This document shows, piece by piece, positions 1 through 8,087 of a DNA stretch of 64,000 nucleotides. The position numbers and the translations under genes were made by a program. Each line of letters opens with the position of its first letter. Positions within the stretch are counted from its first letter, which is position 1. Source of the stretch: Rubrivivax rivuli (GTDB lineage: Bacteria > Pseudomonadota > Gammaproteobacteria > Burkholderiales > Burkholderiaceae_C); contig NZ_SACR01000002.1 of NCBI RefSeq assembly GCF_004016505.1, positions 682,001 to 746,000 on the forward strand, in the 5' to 3' direction. The notes under the pieces are model-generated. The model did not search any database. It was not told the origin of the DNA and was given only the letters and a program-made list of their open reading frames with translations.

Positions 1-444
1 GAAGTCGTCGCTCATCTCGTAGCCCATGGCCACGTAGGGGATGCTGAAGACCGTGAGCCCCGTGAAGAAGACCAGCGACCAGAACAGGAAGTAGCCGAAG
101 TTGTAGGCCAGCCCGTCTTCACGGTAGAGCTGCCACATCATCACGAAGGCCACGCCCAGCATGAGGGCGCCGATGAACACGTACTGCCGCCGCCGGCCCC
201 AGCGCGAGCGCGTGTTGTCGGAGATGAAACCCATGATGGGGTCGAGCACCGCGTCGTAGGCGCGCGGCAGGAAAAACAGGATGCCCCACATCCACGTGGG
301 AAAGCCCATGTCCTGCACCAGCACCACCATGAAGATGCCCAGGGCCGCCGGGAACATCTGGTTGGCCAGCATGCCCAGGCCGAAGGCCACCTTGTGGGCG
401 AAGGGCACCTTGTGGGCTGCGGCGGTGGCGGCGGGTGCGTTCAT
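1..444 (-). CDS. GPH-family (MFS-type) sugar/glycoside transporter, N-terminal part
   Basis: The reading frame starts at an ATG whose bases overlap the stop codon of the upstream GH17 gene (ATGA) and runs off the left edge, so only about 148 residues are visible. Hydrophobic segments alternate with a conserved cytoplasmic loop reading DPIMGFISDNTRSRWGRRR. That is the loop 2-3 signature of glycoside-pentoside-hexuronide:cation symporters, such as melibiose permease relatives. It is the last visible gene of a GH1-GH16-GH17-GH17 operon, so it probably imports beta-glucan oligosaccharides or glucosides across the inner membrane for the cytoplasmic hydrolases. Substrate is inferred from context only; the C-terminal half is outside the window. 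Confidence 0.85.
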   Translation of the reverse strand, partial: MNAPAATAAAHKVPFAHKVAFGLGMLANQMFPAALGIFMVVLVQDMGFPTWMWGILFFLPRAYDAVLDPIMGFISDNTRSRWGRRRQYVFIGALMLGVAFVMMWQLYREDGLAYNFGYFLFWSLVFFTGLTVFSIPYVAMGYEMSDDF

Positions 445-1403
445 GCGGGGCTTTCGGTGGTGGCGGGGGGCGCCAGTTCGGGGTACAGCGGCTGCATCAC
501 CAGCTTGGGACGGCGGTCCACGGTGAACAGGCCCCAGTGCTTCTCGGGCTCCAGCGGGTCGGCCGAGCCCTTCCAGGGTTCGTCGAAAGCCTCGAACACG
601 AAACACAGCAGGCCTTCGGCGCGCGTCCAGTCCATCAGGTCCTGGTAGTAGATCGCCTGCAGTTCCTGCACCGCGTGCTCGGCGTGCATGCCACGGCCGT
701 TGCTGTTGGTGCACCAGCCGGCTTCGGTGATGACCACGGGCTTGCCGGGGTAGAGGCTGGCCACGCTGTGCACGTTGGCCTTGGTGTAGTCCAGCGCCTC
801 GTGGATGTGCTTGTATTCCCACACCGGGTAGGTGTGCAGCGAGATGAAGTCGAGCTCTTGCACCAGCCCGCGCAGCTTGTGCTGCCAGGGCACGTAGTTC
901 TCGCAGAAGGTCACGGGCTGGCGCACGCCGGCCTTCACGCGGCGCACGTACTCGATCATCTGCGGCACCGGCACGTAATGGTCGGTCCAGTCGACCGTGG
1001 CCTCGTTGCCCACGGCCACCGAGAAGACGATGCGGGGGTAGCGGTTGGCGAGCTCGATCAGGCGCTGCAGTTCGGCCTGGTTCTCCAGCCGGCTGGCTTC
1101 GAGCTTCTCTTCGCTGTAGGTGCCGCCCCAGGGGCAACCGAAGTTGTTCATCTCGGCGCCGAGGTAGGCGCCCAGCATCACCTGCATGGGCAGCCGGTCT
1201 TCCTCGATCACCTGCAGCACACGCTCGGCATGCACGCTGCAGTCGTACAGGCGCAGCAGCCGCCACTCGCGCAGCAGCAGGTGCAGGTCTTCGCGGATCT
1301 GCGCCACCGAGGGGTAGACGCGGCTGTCGGGGCTCTGGCCTTCGCGGTAGCCCGAATAGCAGATGGCGTTGCCTGAGGGCAGCGTGAACTCGGCGTGGCT
1401 CAT
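441..1403 (-). CDS. Glycoside hydrolase family 17 protein (beta-1,3-glucanase-like), copy A
   Basis: This 320-residue protein resembles GH17 TIM-barrel enzymes that cleave or rearrange beta-1,3-glucans. The two catalytic glutamates are visible: the acid/base in VGNEAT (Glu134) and the nucleophile in ITEAGW (Glu227). The family's C-terminal FEAFDEPWKG stretch is also present. The start is the ATG overlapping the stop of the second GH17 gene (ATGA); a longer upstream extension exists but lies inside that gene. There is no signal peptide, so it probably works in the cytoplasm on imported oligosaccharides. It is the fourth gene of the operon and overlaps the transporter gene by four bases. Endo, exo or transglycosylase action cannot be told apart from sequence. 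Confidence 0.85.
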   Translation of the reverse strand: MSHAEFTLPSGNAICYSGYREGQSPDSRVYPSVAQIREDLHLLLREWRLLRLYDCSVHAERVLQVIEEDRLPMQVMLGAYLGAEMNNFGCPWGGTYSEEKLEASRLENQAELQRLIELANRYPRIVFSVAVGNEATVDWTDHYVPVPQMIEYVRRVKAGVRQPVTFCENYVPWQHKLRGLVQELDFISLHTYPVWEYKHIHEALDYTKANVHSVASLYPGKPVVITEAGWCTNSNGRGMHAEHAVQELQAIYYQDLMDWTRAEGLLCFVFEAFDEPWKGSADPLEPEKHWGLFTVDRRPKLVMQPLYPELAPPATTESPA

Positions 1404-2407
1404 GCGAACTTCGGCGCGCCGTCTTTGTCCCACAGACCCCAGTAGGCCCCCACATCCCCTTCGGCGCCGACCTTCCACGCTTCGTCAAAGGCCGCGAAGT
1501 AGAAGATCTCGATGCCGTCTTGCTGCGCCCAGCGACAGGTGTCCACGAAGTACTGCATCGCGCCTTCGCGCGAGGGCACCGAGCCCTGGAAGGCGCTGCC
1601 CTGGTCGGGCCAGCCCGTCTCGCTGATCAGCACCCGCTTGCCCGGCGCGGCGGCGCGTGTGCGCGCCACCATCTGCTGCATGTAGGCCAGCGCCTGCTCG
1701 CGCGGGCAGCCTTCCCAGAAGGGGTAGCAGTTGGTCATCACCACGTCGCAGGCGGCGGTGACGAGCGGGTGCTTCTCGAAGAGGTAGTAGGCGTCCACGT
1801 AACCCACCGGCACGCTGGGCAAGGCGTCTTTCACCCGCTGCATGAAGCCGAGCAGCTGCTCTTCCGGCATGTCTTCGCGCAGCAGCACCTCGTTGCCCAC
1901 GGCCACGATGTCGGCATGGCCGGCGCGCGCGACGTCGATCACGCCCTGGATCTCGCGTTCGTTGATCTCGGCGTCGGTGCCCAGCCAGGCGCCCACCAGC
2001 GTCTTGAAGCCGAGTTCGTGCGCGATGCGAGGCGTCTGCTCGTGGCCGTCGGTGCACGAGAAGGTGCGGATCCACTGGCAGTGCGGGCGGATGATGGCCA
2101 GCCGCTCGCGGATCTGCGCTTCGCTGACCTGGCTGCCGGGCTGCTGGCCTTCCAGGTAGGGGCTGAAACACAGGCCGTGCACGCCGCGCTGCAGTGTGGT
2201 GCTGAAGTCGTCGATCAGCGTGCGGCGGGCCTCGGCGGTCCACACCTCGGGGCCTTGCGTCTGCCAGCGGCTGCGTTCCACCGCCGTGGCCTGCGGCAAG
2301 GCGCCTGAGTGGCGGTGCTGCTGGGTTCGTGCGGTTTCGCCCTCTTCGGCGCTGCGCGTCAGGCGCCCCGCGGGCGCGGCATCGTTCGGTTCGGTGGGAC
2401 GGGACAT
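1400..2407 (-). CDS. Glycoside hydrolase family 17 protein (beta-1,3-glucanase-like), copy B
   Basis: This is a 335-residue GH17-like protein, clearly related to but distinct from the neighbouring copy. Acid/base Glu173 lies in VGNEVLL and nucleophile Glu263 in ISETGWP; the late FAAFDEAWK motif is kept. The first 75 or so residues are polar, rich in Gln, Glu and Thr, and look disordered rather than like a signal peptide. The ATG at 2407 was chosen because GAGGAG sits just upstream at a proper distance. It follows GH16 by 11 bases and its stop overlaps the next start. Two diverged GH17 enzymes side by side suggest a division of labour on beta-1,3-linked glucan chains (inference). Confidence 0.85.
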   Translation of the reverse strand: MSRPTEPNDAAPAGRLTRSAEEGETARTQQHRHSGALPQATAVERSRWQTQGPEVWTAEARRTLIDDFSTTLQRGVHGLCFSPYLEGQQPGSQVSEAQIRERLAIIRPHCQWIRTFSCTDGHEQTPRIAHELGFKTLVGAWLGTDAEINEREIQGVIDVARAGHADIVAVGNEVLLREDMPEEQLLGFMQRVKDALPSVPVGYVDAYYLFEKHPLVTAACDVVMTNCYPFWEGCPREQALAYMQQMVARTRAAAPGKRVLISETGWPDQGSAFQGSVPSREGAMQYFVDTCRWAQQDGIEIFYFAAFDEAWKVGAEGDVGAYWGLWDKDGAPKFA

Positions 2408-2418
2408 CGCAACGCTCC

Positions 2419-3348
2419 TCAGGCCTTTTTCTTCTTCATCTGCCACGGGAAGGCGCCCGGGCCGATGGGTTTCGGTGCGCCGTAGCCGCCCACCTTCTCG
2501 TACACCCGCACGTAATCCACCACCATCTCAGCGGGAAAACGCGTCTGCTCGTTGGGCACGCCAGGGAAGTTGCCGCCCACGGCCACGTTCATCACCAGGT
2601 AGAAGGGCTGGTCGAAGGGCGCGGGCCAGGGGTTCAGGTCGGCGGCCTTCCTGGGCTCCACGCCCTGCCCGTTCTTCAGCTGGCTGCAACTCCACCAGTG
2701 GCTGTAGGTGCAGGTCTGCACGCCGTCGACAAAGAAGCGGATCTCGCCCGGCTCCCACTCCACCGCGTAGGTGTGCCAGTCGCTCACCACGCTGCCTTCG
2801 GGCAGCGCGTGCACGGTGGTGATGAGCGAGCGCTTGGGGAAGCTGCTGCCGAAGTGGATGCTGTTGAGCACCTCCTCGGGCTTCTCGCCCACGATCTCCA
2901 TCAGGTCGATTTCGCCGCTGGCGGCCCAGCCGCCGTACTTGTCGTCCACCGGCAGCATCCACAGCGCGGGCCACAGGCCCTTGCCCCAGGGCACCTGCGC
3001 GCGGAACTCGATGCGGCCGTAGCAGGTGGCGAAAAGAACGCGCCCGTCACGCGCCTTGGTCTTCAGCCGGGCCGAGGTGTAGCCGCAGCCGTGCAGCGGC
3101 GCCTTCACGGCGCGGATGCGAAGGCAGCTGTCACGCACCTGCACGTTCTCCGCTTCTGCGGTGTAGTACTGCAGTTCTTCGTTGCCCCAGCCCGGCACCC
3201 AGGCGTGGTTCTTGTAGTCGTAGAAGCCGTTGCCGAGGTCGAAGTCCCACTTGGCGGGGTCGACGGCGTCGCCTTCGAACTCGTCATGCCAGACGAGTTT
3301 CCAGCCCTCGATCTTGGGAGGCTTGGTCTTCGGCGCGGTCTTCTTCAT
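2419..3348 (-). CDS. Glycoside hydrolase family 16 protein (laminarinase/beta-glucanase-like)
   Basis: This 309-residue protein has the GH16 fold signature. The catalytic motif reads GEIDLMEIVG, with the nucleophile at Glu146, the assisting Asp148 and the acid/base at Glu151. Upstream motifs WHDEF and LWPALWMLP are typical of bacterial laminarinases. The N-terminus (MKKTAPKTKPPKIEG) is lysine- and proline-rich with no hydrophobic core, so no signal peptide is seen; that is unusual because most GH16 laminarinases are secreted. It sits between GH1 and the GH17 pair in one operon, 17 bases after GH1. The likely role is endo-cleavage of beta-1,3 or mixed beta-1,3/1,4 glucan oligosaccharides. Confidence 0.88.
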   Translation of the reverse strand: MKKTAPKTKPPKIEGWKLVWHDEFEGDAVDPAKWDFDLGNGFYDYKNHAWVPGWGNEELQYYTAEAENVQVRDSCLRIRAVKAPLHGCGYTSARLKTKARDGRVLFATCYGRIEFRAQVPWGKGLWPALWMLPVDDKYGGWAASGEIDLMEIVGEKPEEVLNSIHFGSSFPKRSLITTVHALPEGSVVSDWHTYAVEWEPGEIRFFVDGVQTCTYSHWWSCSQLKNGQGVEPRKAADLNPWPAPFDQPFYLVMNVAVGGNFPGVPNEQTRFPAEMVVDYVRVYEKVGGYGAPKPIGPGAFPWQMKKKKA

Positions 3349-3365
3349 CGGGGGGCTCCGGGGGG

Positions 3366-4754
3366 TCAGACGGCCACGGTGCTCAGCGCCGGCTGGCGGG
3401 CGCTCTTCTGCACCTGAAGGAAGTCGCGGTACCAGAGCGCGCTGTCCTTCAGCGTGCGCTGCTGGGTGGCGTAGTCCACGTGCACGATGCCGAAGCGCTT
3501 CTCGTAGCCCGAGGCCCACTCGAAGTTGTCGAGCAGGCTCCACACCATGTAGCCGGCCATGGGCACGCCCTGCGCCAGCGCATCGGCCACGGCGCTGATG
3601 TGGCGCGCGATGTAGTCGGTGCGGGCCACGTCGTGCACGCGGCCAGGCTGGCCCGCGCTGCCCGGCACGAACTCGTCCTTGAAAGCCGCGCCGTTTTCCT
3701 TCACGTACAGCGCGGGCAGTGGCCAGTCGCGGTGCAGGCGCACCAGCAGTTCGGTCAGGCCCTCGGGGTAGACCTCCCAGCCCATGTCGGTGAGGGCCTT
3801 GCCGCTGTTCTTCACGTCCCAGCTGCCATCGGCACTCACCACCGAGCGCGTGTAGTAGTTGACGCCGAGAAAGTCCATCGGCGTGCTGATGGCGGCCAGG
3901 TCGCCAGCCTGCACCTGCGGCGCATCGGCGCCCAGGTGCTGCCACACGTCTTCGGGGTACTGGCCCTTGAACAACGGGTCCATGTACCAGCGCACGGCAC
4001 GGCCGTCTTCCAGGCGGGCCTGCGCCTGGTCGGCGGGGCTGTCGGTGGCGGCGCGGATGGGCGAGAGGTTCAGCACGATGCCCAGCCGGCTGCTGCAGCC
4101 CTGCGCGCGCAGCGCCTGCAGCGCCAGGCCGTGGCTGAGCAGCAGGTGGTGCGCCGCCTGCATGGCGGTGGCGCGGCTTTTCTGGCCCGGCGCAAAGAGG
4201 CCGGTCTCGTGGCCCAGCACGGCCATCACCCAGGGTTCATTGTGGGTGGTGATGGCGGCCACTCGGCGGCCCAGGCGGCGGTCGATGGCGCAGGCGTAGT
4301 CGACGAAGCGCTGCACGGTGCTGCGGTTCGCCCAGCCGCCCTCGTCTTGCAGGGCCTGCGGCAGGTCCCAGTGGTTCAGCGTGAGGTAGGGGCGGATGCC
4401 GCGTTCCAGCAGGCCGTCGACGATGCGCTCGTAGAAATCCAGGCCTGCGGCGTTGAAGGCGCCGTGGCCGCTGGCCTGCACCCGCGGCCAGCTGATGCTG
4501 AAGCGGTAGGCGTCCACGCCCAGGTTCTGGATGAGGTCGAGGTCGGCCGGCCAGCGGTGGTAGTGGTCGCAGGCCACGTCGCCGTTGCTGGCGTCGGCAA
4601 TGGCCCCGGGCTGCTGGCAGAAACGGTCCCAGATCGACGGGCCCTTGCCATCGGCCGTGGCCGCCCCCTCGATCTGGAAGGCGCTGGTGGCCACGCCCCA
4701 GACGAAGTCCTTCGGGAAGCGCTGCGGCGCGGGAAAGGGGGGCTTGGGGTTCAT
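3366..4754 (-). CDS. Glycoside hydrolase family 1 beta-glucosidase
   Basis: This 462-residue protein is full length for family GH1, which releases terminal beta-linked glucose from oligosaccharides in the cytoplasm. Visible signatures are the N-terminal FVWGVATSAFQIEG, the acid/base motif THNEPW (Glu173) and the nucleophile motif YVKENGAA (Glu353). A C-terminal SLLDNFEWASGY binding motif is also present. The ATG at 4754 was chosen; an in-frame TTG three codons earlier is possible, and no clear Shine-Dalgarno sequence supports either. It is the first gene of the operon, directly behind a strong promoter and a LacI-type operator. Together with GH16 and GH17 it would complete breakdown of beta-glucan to glucose. 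Confidence 0.93.
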   Translation of the reverse strand: MNPKPPFPAPQRFPKDFVWGVATSAFQIEGAATADGKGPSIWDRFCQQPGAIADASNGDVACDHYHRWPADLDLIQNLGVDAYRFSISWPRVQASGHGAFNAAGLDFYERIVDGLLERGIRPYLTLNHWDLPQALQDEGGWANRSTVQRFVDYACAIDRRLGRRVAAITTHNEPWVMAVLGHETGLFAPGQKSRATAMQAAHHLLLSHGLALQALRAQGCSSRLGIVLNLSPIRAATDSPADQAQARLEDGRAVRWYMDPLFKGQYPEDVWQHLGADAPQVQAGDLAAISTPMDFLGVNYYTRSVVSADGSWDVKNSGKALTDMGWEVYPEGLTELLVRLHRDWPLPALYVKENGAAFKDEFVPGSAGQPGRVHDVARTDYIARHISAVADALAQGVPMAGYMVWSLLDNFEWASGYEKRFGIVHVDYATQQRTLKDSALWYRDFLQVQKSARQPALSTVAV

Positions 4755-4830
4755 GACAGTCAAGGAAAAAGGAAGCGGAGCCGGTGCGCACGGGGTCGCG
4801 GCGCCCGCACGGGGCCCGCAAACGACTCTA

Positions 4831-4844
4831 TGAAAGCGCTTTCA
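4831..4844. promoter_or_regulatory. LacI-family operator (perfect 14-bp palindrome)
   Basis: TGAAAGCGCTTTCA is its own reverse complement and contains the central CG flanked by AAAG/CTTT that is typical of LacI/GalR and CcpA-type operators. It lies two bases downstream of the -10 element of the GH1 operon promoter, so it would cover the transcription start. The LacI-type regulator gene ends 77 bases away, making it the obvious ligand (inference). Confidence 0.85.
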
Positions 4845-4845
4845 G

Positions 4846-4874
4846 AATTTAAGGCGGCGGGTCCGGGCTGTCAA
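4846..4874 (-). promoter_or_regulatory. Sigma-70-type promoter of the beta-glucan operon
   Basis: On the minus strand a perfect -35 box TTGACA (4874-4869) is followed, after exactly 17 bases, by TAAATT (4851-4846), a fair -10 box. The palindromic LacI operator begins two bases downstream. The position, about 90 bases before the GH1 start codon and just after the regulator gene, fits a repressible operon promoter. Confidence 0.75.
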
Positions 4875-4920
4875 TCGAGGGTTAGTGCGGACCGCCGGCG
4901 CCAGCTGCCGGCTCGGGGCT

Positions 4921-6012
4921 TCAGCGGCGCCGGGCCCGCGGGGCAGCGCCGGCTGGCGCGGCCTGCAGTTCGCGGCTGCTCTCGCGCGAGATGAAACGCG
5001 GCGCCGGCAGCTGTGCCGTGGGCGTTTCGCCCGCCAGCAGCTGCAGCATGGCCTGGGCCGCGGCCTGCCCGAGTTCGTACACCGGGTGGTGCACGGTGCT
5101 CAAGGGCGGGATGGCGTAGAGCGCGCTGGCCACGTCGTCGAAGCCCACCAGCGACACGTCTTCCGGCACCCGCAGGTGGCGGCGGTGCAGCGCCAGGCCG
5201 GCACCGAAAGCCATCTGGTCGTTGGCCGCGAAGATCGCCGTGAAAGGTTCTCGGCTGTCCAGCAGACGCTCCACCGCCATGCGGCCGCTGTCTTCGGTGT
5301 AGTTGCCGGGCAGCACCAGCGCCGGCTCGAAGGGCAGGCCCGCGGCCTCCAGCGCGGCGCGGTAGCCGCGCAGGCGCTCTTTCGCGTCGGGGTGGCGGCT
5401 GTCGCCCGAGATGAAGGCGATGCGGCGGTGGCCCAGGCTGAGCAGGTGGTGCGCGGCCAGCCGCGCGCCCTCGAAGTTGTCGAAATTCAGCGCGTACAGG
5501 CGTGGCGCCACCAGGTTGCGGCCCGTCACCACCACCGGCAGGCTCTGCGCTTGCTGGGCCAGGGCGGCGTCGCTCAGGCGGCCCGTCAGCACGATGATGC
5601 CGTCCACGCGGCGCGCCTTCAGCGTCTCGATGCACTGCGCCTCGCGCGCGGCGCTCCAGTGGCCGCTGACGAAGAGCGGGCTGTAGCCGGCGCGGCCGAG
5701 TTCTTCTTCCACGCCGCGCAGCGCGCCGCCGTAGAACGGGCTGTCGATGGCCTGGGTGACCACGCCGATGCTCAGCGTGCGCCCGCCGGCCAGGCCGCGC
5801 GCCATGGGGTTGGGCACGAAACCCAGGCGCGCGATGGCCTCGTCGACCGCGGCACGCTTCTCGTCGGCCACCACCGCGGTGCCGTTGAGGATGCGCGAGA
5901 CGGTGCTGGGCGAAACGCCGGCAGCCGCCGCCACCATCTCCAGAGTCACCTTGCCGCTGTCGTGCGTGGCCGCGCCCTTGCGGCGGGCCCGGCCTTCGGT
6001 CTTGTTGCTCAT
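4921..6012 (-). CDS. LacI-family transcriptional regulator of the beta-glucan operon
   Basis: This 363-residue protein has an N-terminal LacI helix-turn-helix ([23 protein letters not shown], roughly residues 22-44) with a hinge helix ending in [11 protein letters not shown]. It is followed by a periplasmic-binding-protein-like sugar-sensing domain containing [19 protein letters not shown] and SLVGFDD. The first 20 residues form a basic extension not typical of the family core. The start is the second ATG, preceded by GAAGAA. It lies directly upstream of the GH1 operon in the same direction, with the palindromic operator in between. It therefore probably represses that operon until a glucan-derived sugar binds. 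It may be co-transcribed with the operon by read-through. Confidence 0.92.
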   Translation of the reverse strand: MSNKTEGRARRKGAATHDSGKVTLEMVAAAAGVSPSTVSRILNGTAVVADEKRAAVDEAIARLGFVPNPMARGLAGGRTLSIGVVTQAIDSPFYGGALRGVEEELGRAGYSPLFVSGHWSAAREAQCIETLKARRVDGIIVLTGRLSDAALAQQAQSLPVVVTGRNLVAPRLYALNFDNFEGARLAAHHLLSLGHRRIAFISGDSRHPDAKERLRGYRAALEAAGLPFEPALVLPGNYTEDSGRMAVERLLDSREPFTAIFAANDQMAFGAGLALHRRHLRVPEDVSLVGFDDVASALYAIPPLSTVHHPVYELGQAAAQAMLQLLAGETPTAQLPAPRFISRESSRELQAAPAGAAPRARRR

Positions 6013-6048
6013 GCGTGCCACGCGTTCTTCGTGCGCGCAGTTTACGGC

Positions 6049-6064
6049 GCGCGCCCGGGCGCGC
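6049..6064. other. GC-rich perfect palindrome between patatin-like gene and lacI-type gene
   Basis: GCGCGCCCGGGCGCGC is a 16-bp self-complementary sequence lying 37 bases upstream of the LacI-type start and 19 bases beyond the patatin-like gene's stop. It could form a hairpin at the end of the upstream transcript, but no T-run follows on the minus strand, so terminator function is doubtful. It could also arise by chance in such GC-rich DNA. Confidence 0.4.
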
Positions 6065-6082
6065 AGCGCCGGCCTGGCGGGC

Positions 6083-7978
6083 CTAGCGGCGGTAGGGCTG
6101 CAAGGCCTCGTCGGACATCGCCGAGAGCTGCTGCGCCGCGTGTTCGCGCCCCTGGCGAACGATGGCGTCGAAGCGTTTCCACTGCAGCATGCCCACGCGG
6201 TGCAGCGGCGGGTTGAAGTACAGATCGGTGAGCGCCTGCGCCTGGCGCTGGCGAGAACCGCTGTAGAGGATGGTGACGTTCATCAGGTACGACACCAGCG
6301 AAGGAAAGCGGTAGCGGCGCAGGCGGCGCGGGCGCAGCCGGTCGAGAAACAGCGCCCAGGCACCGGGCACCTCATCGTGCGGGATGCGCCGCGGCGCCCG
6401 TGCGCCCAGGTCGACGCCGATCACGCGGCCGATGCCGCGCTGGCGCCGCATCACGTCCACCGGGAAGTTGTTGAAGGTGCCGCCGTCGCACAGCAGCTCA
6501 CCGTCGCGCAGCACCGGCGGCAGCGCGCCGGGGATGGCGGCGCTGGCCAGCAGCGCCTGCTGCAGCGGGCCGCGGCGCAGCACCTGCTCGCTGGCACGGC
6601 TGTAGTTGCTGGCGACGGCGTAGAAGTTCTTCCACAGGTCTTCGGCATGCACCGGGCCGCCGAACAGCGCGGTGATGGCTTCGCTGACGATGCCACGCAG
6701 CCGCTGCCCGCGGATCAGGCTCAGCAGCGGCACCGGGTTGAAGTCGCCCGTGGGCCCCTGGAGGAAGGCGCGCCGGGCCACGTCCAGGCGCTGCTCCAGC
6801 GGCAACCCGCTGGCAGTGACGGCGGCCATGATGGCGCCGATGCTGGTGCCGCCCAGGCAGTCGATGTGCAGGCCGCGTGCTTCCAGCTCGGCCACGATGC
6901 CCAGGTGGGCCAGGCCGCGCGCGCCGCCCCCGGCGAACACCAGACCCACCGCCGTGCGGCTCTGCAGGCGCGCCAGCCGGGCCATGTCGGCCGTGCGCGC
7001 GGGGCGCACGTGCACGTGGTCGGCCACGGGGCGGCGGTCGAGCCAGGCGCGCGTGTTCTGCGGGTTGGCCGTGCCTTCGGGGTGCAGCAGCACCAGCACC
7101 TCGGCCACCTGCGCGATCTCGGCCCGGCCGCTGCGCGCCGCGAGGAACTGCGTCTCGCTCGGGTGCAGGGCCGGCGGCTGCGTGGCATCGGCCAGCAGCA
7201 GCAGTTCGTCGCAGCGGCGCGTGCAGCGCTCGGTCCAGGGCGTGGGGCCGTCGTCGGCCACCAGCAGCACGAAGCCGTGCGTGGCCTCGATGTCGTCCAG
7301 CGCCAGCGCGATGCGGCGGTTGGCCTGCAGGTCGGCCGCGTCGCTGCGCGCCAGGCCCGGTTGCTGCAGTTCGGCGTCCAGCGCCGCCGCGTCGAGCACA
7401 CGCACAGGCGCCTGTGGTGCAGCCACGCGCAGCTGTGCCGCCAACGCGGCAGCGAAGGCCGCCGTGTCCACGCCGGCCGTCACGGGCAGCAGCGCCATGG
7501 TCACGGGCCTCGTGGCCTCGGGGCCCTGCTGCGCGCTCTGCAGGCGGCGGATGATCTGGCGCGTCAGCGCCACCGAGAGCTGCGCGTTCTGTGCCAGCAA
7601 GCCGAGGAAGGCCGCCTTGTCCAGCCGCACGAGCACCGAATCGCGGATGGCCACCACCGTGGCTGAACGCGGCTCGTCGGTGTAGAGCGCCATCTCGCCG
7701 ATGACCTGCCCGCGGGCCATCTCGCGCACCGGGCGGTCCTGCCCGTCGTCGCCGCGCAGGCAGGCGCGCAGACGGCCGCTGATGGAGAGGTACATGCAGT
7801 CGGCCGCCTCACCCTGGGTGATGAGCGTCTCGCCGGCGGCGATCTCCACCCACTGGAAGGCGCCGTGCAGCGCCTGCAGCGCTTCTGGCGCCATGGGGCC
7901 CAGCAACTCGCGCAGATGGCGGTCGAGCAGTTGGTCTTGGTGGTCGGTGGGGTGGTGGAGCAGGCTGGAGACAGGCAT
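6083..7978 (-). CDS. Cyclic-nucleotide-binding domain / patatin-like phospholipase (NTE-type)
   Basis: This 631-residue protein is built like bacterial relatives of neuropathy target esterase. An N-terminal cNMP-binding domain (about residues 20-140, with GETLITQGEAADCMYLSISGRL and a GEMALY..PRSATVVA phosphate-binding-cassette-like stretch) precedes a linker. The C-terminal patatin domain carries the oxyanion motif GGGARG (350-355), the nucleophile elbow GTSIG (Ser379) and the Asp of CDGG (Asp498). It would hydrolyse acyl esters of phospholipids or lysophospholipids at the inner face of the membrane, possibly gated by a nucleotide or acting constitutively. There are no predicted membrane helices. 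It stands alone between the lacI-type gene and a divergently transcribed hydrolase. Confidence 0.9.
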   Translation of the reverse strand: MPVSSLLHHPTDHQDQLLDRHLRELLGPMAPEALQALHGAFQWVEIAAGETLITQGEAADCMYLSISGRLRACLRGDDGQDRPVREMARGQVIGEMALYTDEPRSATVVAIRDSVLVRLDKAAFLGLLAQNAQLSVALTRQIIRRLQSAQQGPEATRPVTMALLPVTAGVDTAAFAAALAAQLRVAAPQAPVRVLDAAALDAELQQPGLARSDAADLQANRRIALALDDIEATHGFVLLVADDGPTPWTERCTRRCDELLLLADATQPPALHPSETQFLAARSGRAEIAQVAEVLVLLHPEGTANPQNTRAWLDRRPVADHVHVRPARTADMARLARLQSRTAVGLVFAGGGARGLAHLGIVAELEARGLHIDCLGGTSIGAIMAAVTASGLPLEQRLDVARRAFLQGPTGDFNPVPLLSLIRGQRLRGIVSEAITALFGGPVHAEDLWKNFYAVASNYSRASEQVLRRGPLQQALLASAAIPGALPPVLRDGELLCDGGTFNNFPVDVMRRQRGIGRVIGVDLGARAPRRIPHDEVPGAWALFLDRLRPRRLRRYRFPSLVSYLMNVTILYSGSRQRQAQALTDLYFNPPLHRVGMLQWKRFDAIVRQGREHAAQQLSAMSDEALQPYRR

Positions 7979-8087
7979 AAGCGCTCGAATTTAAACCCAA
8001 GGCTTCCAACGGGCTCCGAGGGGAAGACGGGGCTTGCGCTCGCCGCGCCATCGCGGCGCAACGGCTTTCGGTTAGCGTCGGCACACC

